Shown: piece by piece, positions 24,640 through 33,259 of the stretch | How positions within the stretch are numbered: the stretch's first letter is position 1 | Layout: every line of letters starts with the position of its first letter | NCBI GenBank assembly: GCA_041391505.1 | Contig: JAWKNW010000003.1 | Span: 341,354 to 405,353 of the forward strand | Source of the DNA: Rhodothermales bacterium | GTDB taxonomy: Bacteria > Bacteroidota > Rhodothermia > Rhodothermales > JAHQVL01 | Direction: 5' to 3' | DNA length: 64,000 nt | Notes under the pieces: model-generated | The model's database searches: none | What the model was told of the DNA's origin: nothing | Seen by the model: only the letters and a program-made list of their open reading frames with translations | Translations under genes and position numbers: made by a program

Positions 24640-25055
24640 GCGTACATCGGAATGGGCTGGAGGTCGGGATCGACAAAAGCGGCCCGCGCATCGGGCGAGA
24701 ACAGGCGCTCGGCCGTGTAGTGCGTGAGCAGGATGCCGGTGTCGAGCAGGCGCGGGGATGCTTCGATAAACGCCGCCGCCGAATCGCACGGCACCGATCG
24801 CGCCATGAAGTGCCGGACGGCGAGCACCCATGCGCGGGTCAGCGTCTCATGGTATTTGCCCTCCCCCATGCCGAGATGGGCCAGATAGGCTTGCAGTACC
24901 TCGCGAACCCGAGCGACGGCGCGATCCGCCGGCATCTCGCACAGGTACACGTACGCCAGCCGGATATGCGCGGCGTGGTCAAAATCAGCCGGCGCGACGG
25001 CGCAGGCTTCGAAGTCGCGGACGAACGCGCGGTCGGCGGAGGATGGACGATGCAC
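24636..25055 (-). CDS. Conserved small protein, coupled to the YdeI-like gene
   Basis: Only non-ATG starts are available. The GTG at 25055 gives 139 residues; a TTG at 25070 lies inside the neighbouring heptamer array. The protein is helical with the motif FEACAVAPADFDHAAHIRLA, then MGEGKYHETLTRAWVLAVRHF and RLLDTGILLTHYTAERLFSP. I recall similar uncharacterised proteins in Proteobacteria with the same HxxHI and YHETLT motifs; these histidines may bind a metal. No name is secure. It overlaps the YdeI-like gene by four bases. Confidence 0.75.
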   Translation of the reverse strand: MHRPSSADRAFVRDFEACAVAPADFDHAAHIRLAYVYLCEMPADRAVARVREVLQAYLAHLGMGEGKYHETLTRAWVLAVRHFMARSVPCDSAAAFIEASPRLLDTGILLTHYTAERLFSPDARAAFVDPDLQPIPMYA

Positions 25056-25062
25056 AGAGGGG

Positions 25063-25133
25063 ATGTTCAAGGTTCGAGGATCAATGGTTAAGGTAAAGAC
25101 TGTTCCTTGAACATTGATCCTCAAACCTGGAAC
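25063..25133. repeat. Heptanucleotide array with 23-base inverted repeat
   Basis: Units AAGGTTC, GAGGATC, AATGGTT, AAGGTAA continue as AGACTGT, TCCTTGA, ACATTGA, TCCTCAA, ACC. The right half is nearly the reverse complement of the left (GGTTYGAGGATCAATG shared), so a stem of about 23 bases with few mismatches can form. It lies between trkH and the GTG-start gene, both minus strand. Confidence 0.85.
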
Positions 25134-25134
25134 A

Positions 25135-25156
25135 GCGAGCGCGCTGGCGCGCTCGC
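25135..25156 (-). terminator. GC-rich hairpin abutting the trkH stop codon
   Basis: GCGAGCGCGC and GCGCGCTCGC form a perfect 10-base inverted repeat with a two-base centre, directly next to the trkH stop at 25157. There is no T run after it, so termination is possible but not proven. A comparable hairpin overlaps the mutS2 stop codon (37680-37703), also next to a heptamer array. Confidence 0.45.
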
Positions 25157-26617
25157 CTAGTTCTCCCAGAAGACCGGCGAGAGCAGGATGAGCACGGTGA
25201 AGATCTCGAGGCGGCCGGCCATCATCAGGAACGAGAGCACCCATTTGCCGAAGGCCGTGATCGAAGCGTAGTTCTCCGCCGGCCCGAAGTCGCCAAAAGC
25301 CGGGCCGATGTTGCCGATGCACGACACCGTGGCGGTGAATGCGCTCAGCACATCGAGGCCGGTCATCGCCATGACCAGCGTACCCAGGCCGGACAGGCCG
25401 CAGTACAGCACGAGGAACGACAGCACGTTGCGCATCACATCGTCCGCCACCGGCTGGCCGTTGATCCGGACCGTCAGCACCGCGCGCGGATGGATCAGTT
25501 GTTTGAGCTCCTTGAAGGAGTTTTTGAACATGAGCACGTGGCGGACGATCTTGATGCCGCCGCCCGTCGAGCCGGCCATGCCGCCGGCGAAAAACAGCAG
25601 GAAGATGACCGTCATCGCCAGCGCCGGCCAGAGCTCGTAGTCGGCCGTCCCGAAGCCCGTCGTCGTCACGATGGATGCGGCCTGAAACGCGGCGAGGCGG
25701 AGCGACATCCAGAACGATTCGTCGTCCCCCATCAGTGAGACGGTCATGAGCACGGTGGCGCCCAGCAGGATGAGCAGATAGACCCGCAGCTCGGTATCCT
25801 TGAAGACCGATTCGAAGCGGCCCTTCAGCAGGCGGTAGTGCAGCGCGAAGTTGAAGCCGGCGAGGATCATGAAGATCGTGATCACCCAGTCGACGTATCC
25901 GGACGCATACTGCCCGACCGATCCGTTTTTGGTCGAGAAGCCTCCCGTCGCCATCGTGGCGAAGGCGTGGTTGATGGCGTCGAACAGGCCCATCGCCGGC
26001 CAGAGCAGGATCACCTGTACGCCCGTGATGCCCACATAGATCAGCCACAGCCGCTGGGCCGTTTCCCGGACGCGGGGGGTGAGCTTGTCCGCCGTGGGCC
26101 CGGGCACCTCGGCCTTGAACATCTGCATCCCGCCGATGCCGAGGATCGGGAGGATGGCCAGCGTGAGCACGATGATCCCCATGCCGCCGATCCAGTGCGA
26201 GAGGCTGCGCCAGAACAGGAGGGCATGCGAGAGTTCCTCGATCGCCGGCGTGTGCTCGCCGCCCAGGATCGTCGCCCCCGTCGTCGTGAAGCCGCTCATC
26301 GTCTCGAAAAACGCGTCGGTATACGAATCCAGCGTGCCGCTGAGGTAAAACGGCAGCGCGCCGAGGAGCGAGAGCACGAACCAGGAAAAGGCGACGATGG
26401 CGAATCCATCCCGTGCGCGAAGTTCGCTCCCCTTACCGCCCCAGCGGTACCACAGCGCGCCCCCGCCGGCCATCGACACGAGGGCCGTGATGCCGAACGC
26501 CAGCCAGTCGCCTTCGCGGTAGATGAGATCCACCCCGAGCGGCAGCAGCAGCGCGACCCCGAGGAAAAACAGCAGGGCTCCGAGGGTACCGACGACCGGT
26601 TTTACGTTCAGAATCAT
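25157..26617 (-). CDS. trkH: TrkH-family potassium uptake channel subunit
   Basis: TrkH is the membrane pore of the Trk potassium uptake system; TrkA gates it from the cytoplasm. The 486-residue protein has about ten hydrophobic helices and the four pore loops with selectivity-filter glycines: TMSGFTTTGATIL, TMATGGFSTKNGS, IVTTTGFGTADYE and CIGNIGPAFGDFGP. Length and order are normal for TrkH. The trkA gene lies 151 bases upstream on the same strand with a short heptamer run between them, so the two probably belong together. Confidence 0.96.
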   Translation of the reverse strand: MILNVKPVVGTLGALLFFLGVALLLPLGVDLIYREGDWLAFGITALVSMAGGGALWYRWGGKGSELRARDGFAIVAFSWFVLSLLGALPFYLSGTLDSYTDAFFETMSGFTTTGATILGGEHTPAIEELSHALLFWRSLSHWIGGMGIIVLTLAILPILGIGGMQMFKAEVPGPTADKLTPRVRETAQRLWLIYVGITGVQVILLWPAMGLFDAINHAFATMATGGFSTKNGSVGQYASGYVDWVITIFMILAGFNFALHYRLLKGRFESVFKDTELRVYLLILLGATVLMTVSLMGDDESFWMSLRLAAFQAASIVTTTGFGTADYELWPALAMTVIFLLFFAGGMAGSTGGGIKIVRHVLMFKNSFKELKQLIHPRAVLTVRINGQPVADDVMRNVLSFLVLYCGLSGLGTLVMAMTGLDVLSAFTATVSCIGNIGPAFGDFGPAENYASITAFGKWVLSFLMMAGRLEIFTVLILLSPVFWEN

Positions 26618-26651
26618 GGCAACGTACCGTCAAACCCATCACGTCGGATGT

Positions 26652-26689
26652 GTTTGATGGTGTTTCAGGTTTCAGGTCGCAGGTTTATG
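26652..26689. repeat. Short heptanucleotide run between trkA and trkH
   Basis: GTTTGAT, a three-base slip, then GTTTCAG, GTTTCAG, GTCGCAG, GTTTATG (26662-26689). It is a smaller relative of the RAGGTTY-type arrays and has no inverted arm. Confidence 0.7.
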
Positions 26690-26768
26690 GAGGTATGCAT
26701 TCATATTCGACGTCCGCTCGTCAGATACCTTCCGCACCGATCCACAGCGTTTGGTGGCATGGTGCGGG

Positions 26769-28121
26769 TTACTTCGAGAAGTAGCGCTCGGCTTCTCCGA
26801 TGAAGTGGGGCCGGACAAAAATGATGGCGCGATCCCCCGGCTCAATCTGCGTCTTCCCCATCGCCACCTCCACTTCGCCGCTGGTCCGCATGATGGCGCC
26901 GATGAGCATATCTCCAGGGATCGACAGGTCGGCCAGCGGCTTGCGCGTGATGGGCGAGCGGTAGTGCGCTTCGACCTCGAGGATCTCCAGGTCGAGGCCG
27001 TGCACCGTCGCCACGCTCAGCACGTGTTTGCCGCGGAGAAACCGCATGATCTCACGCGATATCGCCAGTTTCTTGTTGACGGCGGCGTCGAGCCCGATCA
27101 CCTGGCTGATGGGAACGTACGCGCTCTTCGAGAGCAGGGCCACCGTTTTCGACACGCCGAGGTGCTTGGCCATGAGGCAGGACACGAGGTTGGATTCCTC
27201 GTCGTCCGTGACGGCCACGAAGGCGTCCATCTCCGAGAGCCCTTCCATCGCCAGCAGATCGATGTCAGTCGCGTCGCCGTGGATCACCATCACGTCGGGC
27301 AGCTGGCGGGCGAGCTGTTCGGCTTTTTCCCGGTCGGGCTCGACGAGCTTGACGCGTTTGTGTTTTTCGCCGCTCAGCTGCGCGGCGACGCGCGCGCCGA
27401 TCTTCGTGCCGCCCAGGATCATTGTCTTGTCGATGCGCGACTCGCTCTTGCCCAGCAGGCGGGCCACGTGCGGCATGTGTTTGGGCTGCGCGAGCGCAAA
27501 GATCTGATCGTTTTTCTGGAGACGTTCGTTGCCCCGGGGGATGAGGGTCCGGATGCCGCGGGCGATGCCCATGATGCGGAACGGCAGTTCGGGCAGGTCG
27601 TGGGCGAGATCGAGGAGCGATTTGCCGATCGCCGGCGAGCCGGCGTCGAGCCGCATGCCCACGAGGTGCAGCCGGCCCTCGGCGAACGTCAGCACGTCGG
27701 TGGCGCTCGACCGCCGGATGAGGCGGATCACTTCCGCCGCCGCGCTCTCTTCCGGATGGATGATGATGTCGATCCCGAAGTCGGAAGCCTGGATCACCGA
27801 CCCCGATTCGGCCAGCACGTCGCTGCGGACGCGGGCCACCGTAGTTTCGACCCCGAGCCGGCGCGCCATCATGCAGGCGATGATATTCACTTCGTCCACC
27901 GTGGTGACGGCGATCAGGATGTCGGCCCGCTGGGCCCCGCACTGGGTGAGCACCTCGGGCGACGTGCCGCCCCCTTGCACGGTCATCACATCGAGCCGGT
28001 CGCGTACCGCTTCGAGCGCCTCGGCGTCGAAATCGACTACCGTGACGTCGTGCTGCTCCATGGCAAGAAGTCTCGCCACATCGAACCCGACTTCGCCTGC
28101 CCCGATGACTATCGCTCTCAT
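26769..28121 (-). CDS. trkA: Trk potassium system regulatory subunit TrkA
   Basis: TrkA is a cytoplasmic ring-forming protein that binds NAD(H) or ATP and controls TrkH. The 450-residue product has the duplicated architecture of two RCK_N Rossmann domains and two RCK_C domains. The first nucleotide loop is IVIGAGEVGFDVARLL (residues 4-19), with the acidic VVDFDAEALEAV that follows; the second is LGGTKIGARVAAQLSG (about residues 233-248), with HGDATDIDLLAMEGLSEMDA. Domain order and length are normal. It is upstream of trkH on the same strand. Confidence 0.97.
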   Translation of the reverse strand: MRAIVIGAGEVGFDVARLLAMEQHDVTVVDFDAEALEAVRDRLDVMTVQGGGTSPEVLTQCGAQRADILIAVTTVDEVNIIACMMARRLGVETTVARVRSDVLAESGSVIQASDFGIDIIIHPEESAAAEVIRLIRRSSATDVLTFAEGRLHLVGMRLDAGSPAIGKSLLDLAHDLPELPFRIMGIARGIRTLIPRGNERLQKNDQIFALAQPKHMPHVARLLGKSESRIDKTMILGGTKIGARVAAQLSGEKHKRVKLVEPDREKAEQLARQLPDVMVIHGDATDIDLLAMEGLSEMDAFVAVTDDEESNLVSCLMAKHLGVSKTVALLSKSAYVPISQVIGLDAAVNKKLAISREIMRFLRGKHVLSVATVHGLDLEILEVEAHYRSPITRKPLADLSIPGDMLIGAIMRTSGEVEVAMGKTQIEPGDRAIIFVRPHFIGEAERYFSK

Positions 28122-28308
28122 GAGCCGCGTTTACCCGTGTTGATTTCCGTGTTCACGTTCCGGCTCTTCACGTTATTGAATGATCGCGTGTACCTGGCAG
28201 CTTGTCGATGGTTGCGTTCAGAACGACTCGACAGCCGGTCAAGATACTGTATCGACCCGCTTCATTCACCTATAGCCGGCCAACCTGATCTAAATCTTCA
28301 AGGGAATC

Positions 28309-31300
28309 TCATGGAGCCGTGGCCAGCGGCAGCGCGATCCAGAACAGGGAGCCGACGCCGACCTCCGTCTCGAACCCGATCGTCCCGCGCATGTCCTCGA
28401 CGCTTTTCCGGACGATGGCGAGTCCGAGCCCCGTTCCGCTGGTTTTGGACGAAAAGTTGGGCTCGAAGATCTTGGCCTGGAGTTCGGGGCTGATGCCGGT
28501 GCCGTGATCGCGGACGGTACTGTACGCCACATCGGCCCCGTCTTCGGTGCGCCGGCTCGTGACGACTTCGATCCGGTTCTCGCGGTCGTCCTGCGAGGCT
28601 TCGATGGCATTCTTGATGAGATTGATATAGATGCGCCGGAGCTCCTCGCGGTCGCCCATCACCGCCAGCGGGGCCGGATGCAGGGTGAGTTCGATGGATA
28701 CGCCTTGTTGTTCCTGCATGAGCGCCACGGCTTCCTGGATCACCGCGTTGAGATCCAGCGTCTCGAGGATCTGTTTGGGCATGCGGGCGAAGGTTGAGAA
28801 TTCGTTGGCGATGCGGGCGAGGGCGTCCACCTGTTCGATGAGGGTGTTGGTGATGCGGTCGAACAGGCTCGCGAACTTGCCGGCATCGCCGGCGTCGGGG
28901 CGCGCGTCGCTGTACGCGCGCCGGAGATGCTGCACCGACAGCTTCATCGGCGTGAGCGGATTCTTGATCTCGTGGGCCACCTGCCTCGCCATCTCGCGCC
29001 ACGCGAGCTGACGCTCCTGCTGGGTCAGCCGGCGCCGGCTCTCGGCGAGCTGCTCCTGCATCTGGTTGAACGTCTGCACCAGTTCGCCAATTTCATCGTC
29101 CGTCTCGACGGGCAGCGGCTGCTCGTACCGTCCTCTCGCCACGGCCTCCAGGCCCTCGCGCAGCCGGCCGATCGGGCGCGTCAGCGCGTTCGCCAGGAGA
29201 CCGGCCGTGAACATCACGACCAGCATGAGCAGCAGCAGCGACCCGAAGAGGTACGCCACCGTGCGGGCCCGCTCTTCCTCGATGCGCTCCTGCTCGGGCA
29301 GCGTCGGGACCGAGATCACGAAGCCGGGGCGGCCGTCGCGGTCAGGCAGCGCCCGGTAGCCGGCCATGTAGGAGAAGGTGCCCACCCGCTCGTGCGTGAA
29401 GGCGTTGCGGTCGCCCTCGTAAAACAGCCGCTCATACGCCAGCGGCGGCAGCCGGCTGTCGATGAGCCGCTCACGCACCAGCTGTTGCCGGCTGGACGTG
29501 TAGAGCGCGTGGCCCCGGTACACGTTCAAATCGAGCCCCACCAGCGACGCGAGCGCGGACACGTTGGTTCGCTCGAGCACGTCCGCCGGCAGCTCGCCGA
29601 CGTCGGCCTGCTGGGCCAGGGTCTCCTCCACCCTATCCAGCTGCTGCTCGATCCAGCTCTGGATCGCATTTTCGTTCTCCCGATTGATGACCTGGAGTCC
29701 CAGGACGCTCACGACGAGCACCGCCGCCATCCCGACCGACAGAAACGCGTTCAGCACCCGGTCCGTGAAGCGCGTCCGTACGGCCTCGAAAGGCCGCCGC
29801 CGGCCGCGGACGAGGCGCAGGATGCCGTACACCATCGCCAGCACCAGCAGCGCGGCGAGCGTCATCCGCAACAGATAATAGAGGTGGTCGAAGAAATGCG
29901 GTACGGAGGCGCGTACGGCGATGACTTTCTGCGGGCTGGCGATCAGCGGCCCGCCCTGGTCGATGGACCGCCGCGTGTAGTAGGTCAGGAACGAGCGGTC
30001 GGCCATCGTTTCCTCGCGCCATACGCTCGCATGGATCCGCAGCGCCCGGACGACCTCGTCATCCAGCCGGAAGCGGCCGAAGACGGTACCCGCATTGCGA
30101 TACAGCGCCTGGTCCCTGAATTCGGCGATGGAGAAGATGCTCTGTACATCCAGGATGCTCGCCGGCAGCAGCACGCGCGGAAACAGCGCCGCGTCGTCCT
30201 GCAACAGGGTTTTGGGTTCGATCCGCACGAGCGTCCACCCGAGCAGGGCCCCGCCGGCCGTGCCGTGGATGGGGGCGAACCCCTCGTACTGCAGGCGCGC
30301 CGCGATGCGCCGGCCGGTCATCAACTCGACCATCAGGCTGTCCGGGTCGTCGCGTTCGGCGTAGATGCGGGTCAGGATGCTGAAGTCGTCCTGGTCCACC
30401 AGATCGGTGGCCGCGGCGCTCTCCTGGCTCTCGCCCTCGAAATACCGGCCCCGTACGACACCGCTGGTGTCGAATACCGTGAGGCTGACCTCATACGTGC
30501 CGAGGTTGGCCAGCGGGGAGCTGACGACGAGTTCGGCGATCGACTCATAGAGCCGGCTCCGCTGGCCCGGCGCGCCGTCGTGCGTCATTTCCTCGACGAT
30601 GGCCGGCTCCTGCCGCGTCCGGTCCAGCATCTGCTCCACGGCGAAGACGACGCTGGCGTCCCGCTCCGCGTCGAACGTTTCGACGGCCTCGACCATGCGC
30701 GTCCGAAGCTGCGTCTCCATGCTCCGGTTGAGCATGAGGTATACGGGCAGGATGAGCACGAGCATGAAGGCCGCCAGGCGACGGGCGTAGCGGGTGGCCG
30801 CGCGGCCGCCTCCGCGCCGGGCCGCCAGCCATCCGGCCCCGAGCGTCACGAGCAGAAATCCCAGCGTCGCCGACGGAGGCACCTCCCGGAAGGCGGCAAC
30901 GAGCCGGTAGGCGCCGGCGGTGAGGGTCACGGCGAGCAGCAGCACGCCGCCCCAGAACAGCCGCGGCGGCGTCGCCGGCCGCGCCACCCGGCCAAAGACC
31001 CACCATGCCACGCCGCTGCCGATGACGGCGAGCCCGAGGGCGAGCAGCATCACCGCGCAGAACACAAAGAGCACGAGGCGGTCCGGCAGCAGCCCCGTCC
31101 GCGCGAAATAATCCAGCGTGCTGTCGAGCACCGTATGGCGCACGACCTCGCCCTGGATGTGCGCGAGGGCGAGCAGGAAGACGATGAGGACGGCCAGCGC
31201 GCCGAGCATGGCCGGCAGCCCGGCCGGTCCGTCCTTTTCGGTCGCCCGGGGCGGCATCCGCCCGACGACATGCCATATCGCGGCGCCCGTGAGCGCCAGA

Positions 31301-32406
31301 AACACCGCGGACGTGAACAGATCGCCCATGGACTGCATCAGCCCGAAGCCGTAGTCGGATGCGAAATGCGAGGGATCGAACAGGGCGGCGAACGGGGCCT
31401 TGCCCCGCTGCCAGCGGGCCGGGACCTCCAGCGCCAGCCACGCCACGCGCGCCGTCCACAAACCGGCCAGAAAAAGCAGGAGCCTGCCGGCAAGCGAACC
31501 GGTCGATGCCGGCTCGAAGCCCCACCCGCGCCGCACCCAGAACCAGAGACCGACCAGCGCGACGCCGATGAGCATGGCCACCCAGATGGCCATCAGGTCG
31601 GCATACCGCTGGCGGGTGGTTTCCTGGAGCGCCGCCTCGCCGGGGGCTTCGACATAGACGCGCCCCATCTCGTCGCCGCGGATGCTCTGGAGCAGCCGCA
31701 TGTGCCAGTGGGGCTGGCGCACCACGTCGGGCAGGACGTCGTCGTAGCGCACCTCCACCGGCAGCCGGGTGAGGCGGCGCCAGGTGTCCGCCGGGTTGAA
31801 GCTGCGCAGAAACTGATTTTCCACCGGCATCTTCGCGGCGATGAAGCGCACCAGCCGCAGCGCGCCGATCGAGCGGCTCCCGTCGTACACGGGCCACCAG
31901 AGCACGAGGGCGCGCCGCAGGCCGGCGTCGTCGACGAGCGTCATCTCGAACGATTCGAGCCGGGCCGCCCGCCCGGGCTGGCGCTCCAGCCGGATGCTCT
32001 GCCCCTTCCAGGCCAGCAGTTCTCCGTCGGCCGCATACAGCTCGACGGCGCCCTGCTCGGCGGGGCCGTAGCCGGAGAAATAGTGGAGGAGCCGCTCGAC
32101 GCCGGCGTCGTCCACCCGTTCGTCATACGCGAGAAGCTGGGCGCGGACCTCGTTGTCGGAAGACAGTCGCCGCGCCTCGGCCACCATGTCGCGCTGCATC
32201 CCCATCCAGTCCGCCTCGATCGCCCCGAACGCATCGGCCACGACGGCGGACTGTGCCGCCTCGAGATCGCGCCCGATCGAGGCCAGGCTCCAGGTGCGCG
32301 CCACGAACGTCAGCGCCAGCGCCAGCCCGAGCCCGGCGCTCAGCCACGCGAGCCAGCGCAGGGAGCGGCGGTCGGCGGCGGCGGGTGTCTCGACGGTAGC
32401 GGTCAT
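28309..32406 (-). CDS. NtrY-like sensor histidine kinase with a very large membrane sensor region
   Basis: It encodes 1365 residues. After one N-terminal helix (residues 15-41) comes an extracytoplasmic domain of about 220 residues, then eight or so membrane spans (about 265-565), a second external domain (about 565-840), two more spans, a third external loop and a last span near 1055-1080. The cytoplasmic end has HAMP (NALTRPIGRLREGLEAVARG), a HisKA domain with AHEIKNPLTPMKLS (phospho-accepting His1145), the N-box (IKNAIE, Asn1266), DHGTGIS and GTGLGLA. The AHEIKNPLTP sequence is typical of NtrY-type kinases. No response regulator gene is adjacent. The DUF4783 gene ends 29 bases upstream and is probably co-transcribed. 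Confidence 0.93.
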   Translation of the reverse strand: MTATVETPAAADRRSLRWLAWLSAGLGLALALTFVARTWSLASIGRDLEAAQSAVVADAFGAIEADWMGMQRDMVAEARRLSSDNEVRAQLLAYDERVDDAGVERLLHYFSGYGPAEQGAVELYAADGELLAWKGQSIRLERQPGRAARLESFEMTLVDDAGLRRALVLWWPVYDGSRSIGALRLVRFIAAKMPVENQFLRSFNPADTWRRLTRLPVEVRYDDVLPDVVRQPHWHMRLLQSIRGDEMGRVYVEAPGEAALQETTRQRYADLMAIWVAMLIGVALVGLWFWVRRGWGFEPASTGSLAGRLLLFLAGLWTARVAWLALEVPARWQRGKAPFAALFDPSHFASDYGFGLMQSMGDLFTSAVFLALTGAAIWHVVGRMPPRATEKDGPAGLPAMLGALAVLIVFLLALAHIQGEVVRHTVLDSTLDYFARTGLLPDRLVLFVFCAVMLLALGLAVIGSGVAWWVFGRVARPATPPRLFWGGVLLLAVTLTAGAYRLVAAFREVPPSATLGFLLVTLGAGWLAARRGGGRAATRYARRLAAFMLVLILPVYLMLNRSMETQLRTRMVEAVETFDAERDASVVFAVEQMLDRTRQEPAIVEEMTHDGAPGQRSRLYESIAELVVSSPLANLGTYEVSLTVFDTSGVVRGRYFEGESQESAAATDLVDQDDFSILTRIYAERDDPDSLMVELMTGRRIAARLQYEGFAPIHGTAGGALLGWTLVRIEPKTLLQDDAALFPRVLLPASILDVQSIFSIAEFRDQALYRNAGTVFGRFRLDDEVVRALRIHASVWREETMADRSFLTYYTRRSIDQGGPLIASPQKVIAVRASVPHFFDHLYYLLRMTLAALLVLAMVYGILRLVRGRRRPFEAVRTRFTDRVLNAFLSVGMAAVLVVSVLGLQVINRENENAIQSWIEQQLDRVEETLAQQADVGELPADVLERTNVSALASLVGLDLNVYRGHALYTSSRQQLVRERLIDSRLPPLAYERLFYEGDRNAFTHERVGTFSYMAGYRALPDRDGRPGFVISVPTLPEQERIEEERARTVAYLFGSLLLLMLVVMFTAGLLANALTRPIGRLREGLEAVARGRYEQPLPVETDDEIGELVQTFNQMQEQLAESRRRLTQQERQLAWREMARQVAHEIKNPLTPMKLSVQHLRRAYSDARPDAGDAGKFASLFDRITNTLIEQVDALARIANEFSTFARMPKQILETLDLNAVIQEAVALMQEQQGVSIELTLHPAPLAVMGDREELRRIYINLIKNAIEASQDDRENRIEVVTSRRTEDGADVAYSTVRDHGTGISPELQAKIFEPNFSSKTSGTGLGLAIVRKSVEDMRGTIGFETEVGVGSLFWIALPLATAP

Positions 32407-32435
32407 GGGCTTGTGTTCTTCCTGGCCGACCGCGC

Positions 32436-32858
32436 TCAGGAGCGGAGGTGTTCGATGCGGATGCTGCGCACCTGCACCGCGCCGGCGCGCTCACGGAATA
32501 CCAGCGTCACCCGGTACGGATGGGCGTCACCCCGATTCCAGTAACGCCCCGTGGCCAGCCACGTCCCTTTTTCCTCCACCGTCCGCTGAATGACGAACTG
32601 CTCGGGCGGGTGGTCGCGGAAAAAGGCGCGCATGACGTATTCCGTCTGCGCCCGGCTGTACAACGTCTGCACCCCGAAGATGGACACGTCGACGCGGGGC
32701 TCCAGGTGGGGCGACAGGGCTTCCGCATTGCCGCGCTGGATGGCTTCCTGCACGTCGTGGATGACCGCGTCGTTGGGAGACTGCGCCGCCGCCGGGAACG
32801 ACCAGGCCCCCGCCGCCCAGATTACGATCAGCAAGATGCTTCGCGCCAACCCGTTCAT
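32436..32858 (-). CDS. Exported DUF4783 protein
   Basis: The ATG at 32858 gives 140 residues with a signal peptide (ILLIVIWAAGAWSFPAAAQ). The mature part matches the NTF2-like DUF4783 family of Bacteroidota: VQEAIQRGNAEALSPHLEPR, then SIFGVQTLYSRAQTEYVMRA, FFRDHPPEQF and a terminal RVTLVFRERAG strand. The family has no assigned function; NTF2-like folds often bind small ligands. It precedes the large sensor kinase by 29 bases on the same strand, so a role in signal sensing is an inference. Confidence 0.88.
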   Translation of the reverse strand: MNGLARSILLIVIWAAGAWSFPAAAQSPNDAVIHDVQEAIQRGNAEALSPHLEPRVDVSIFGVQTLYSRAQTEYVMRAFFRDHPPEQFVIQRTVEEKGTWLATGRYWNRGDAHPYRVTLVFRERAGAVQVRSIRIEHLRS

Positions 32859-33259
32859 GGGCACACCCCGGAGCGCACCGGGCAATCGGGTGTGGGCAAA
32901 AAACGTGGAGTGTGGAGCATACGTCACAGGCAGCAGGTACCGCTCGGGCCGCGTTGGCCCGGGCACAATGTAGGCGAAAGATCGCGCTGGTTTTCCAATT
33001 CTTCTCCCAGATCCGGTCCAAACCCGCGTTTCAGGGTGAATGCGCCGCGTACGGTCGATTCGTGCGGACCGATTGACCTATCGACGCTTCAACCGCCGGC
33101 CCCCACTGTAAGTTTTCCTGGACGATTCGCCGTCTCGACGCTTTTTCCATTTTAGCCGGCCTGCTTTGCTCCGATATCCCCGGTGAAAGCCCCACCCCAC
33201 GCGCTTTTCACCCGCTGCGCCCGGTAACGGATCGCCGGCGCACTAAATAGCTAGCAGGC
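32859..33259. other. Divergent intergenic region without a recognised gene
   Basis: This 401-base stretch lies between the DUF4783/kinase unit (minus) and the large lipoprotein gene (plus). I see no credible coding frame, array or terminator in it. It should hold both promoters; TAAGTTTT near 33107 resembles a TAnnTTTG element but has no partner at the right distance. AGCAGG lies just before the start at 33260. Confidence 0.5.

Noticed and set aside
28122..28308. The spacer between the sensor kinase and trkA considered as another heptamer array
   Set aside because: GTTC and TTC strings recur at steps of six and nine, not seven, so no period-7 signal is present.
28927..32544. A 1205-residue open frame opposite the large sensor kinase
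   Set aside because: It is antisense to a gene with full kinase domains, is rich in Arg, Gly, Pro and His as expected from GC-rich third positions, and has no recognisable domain or signal.
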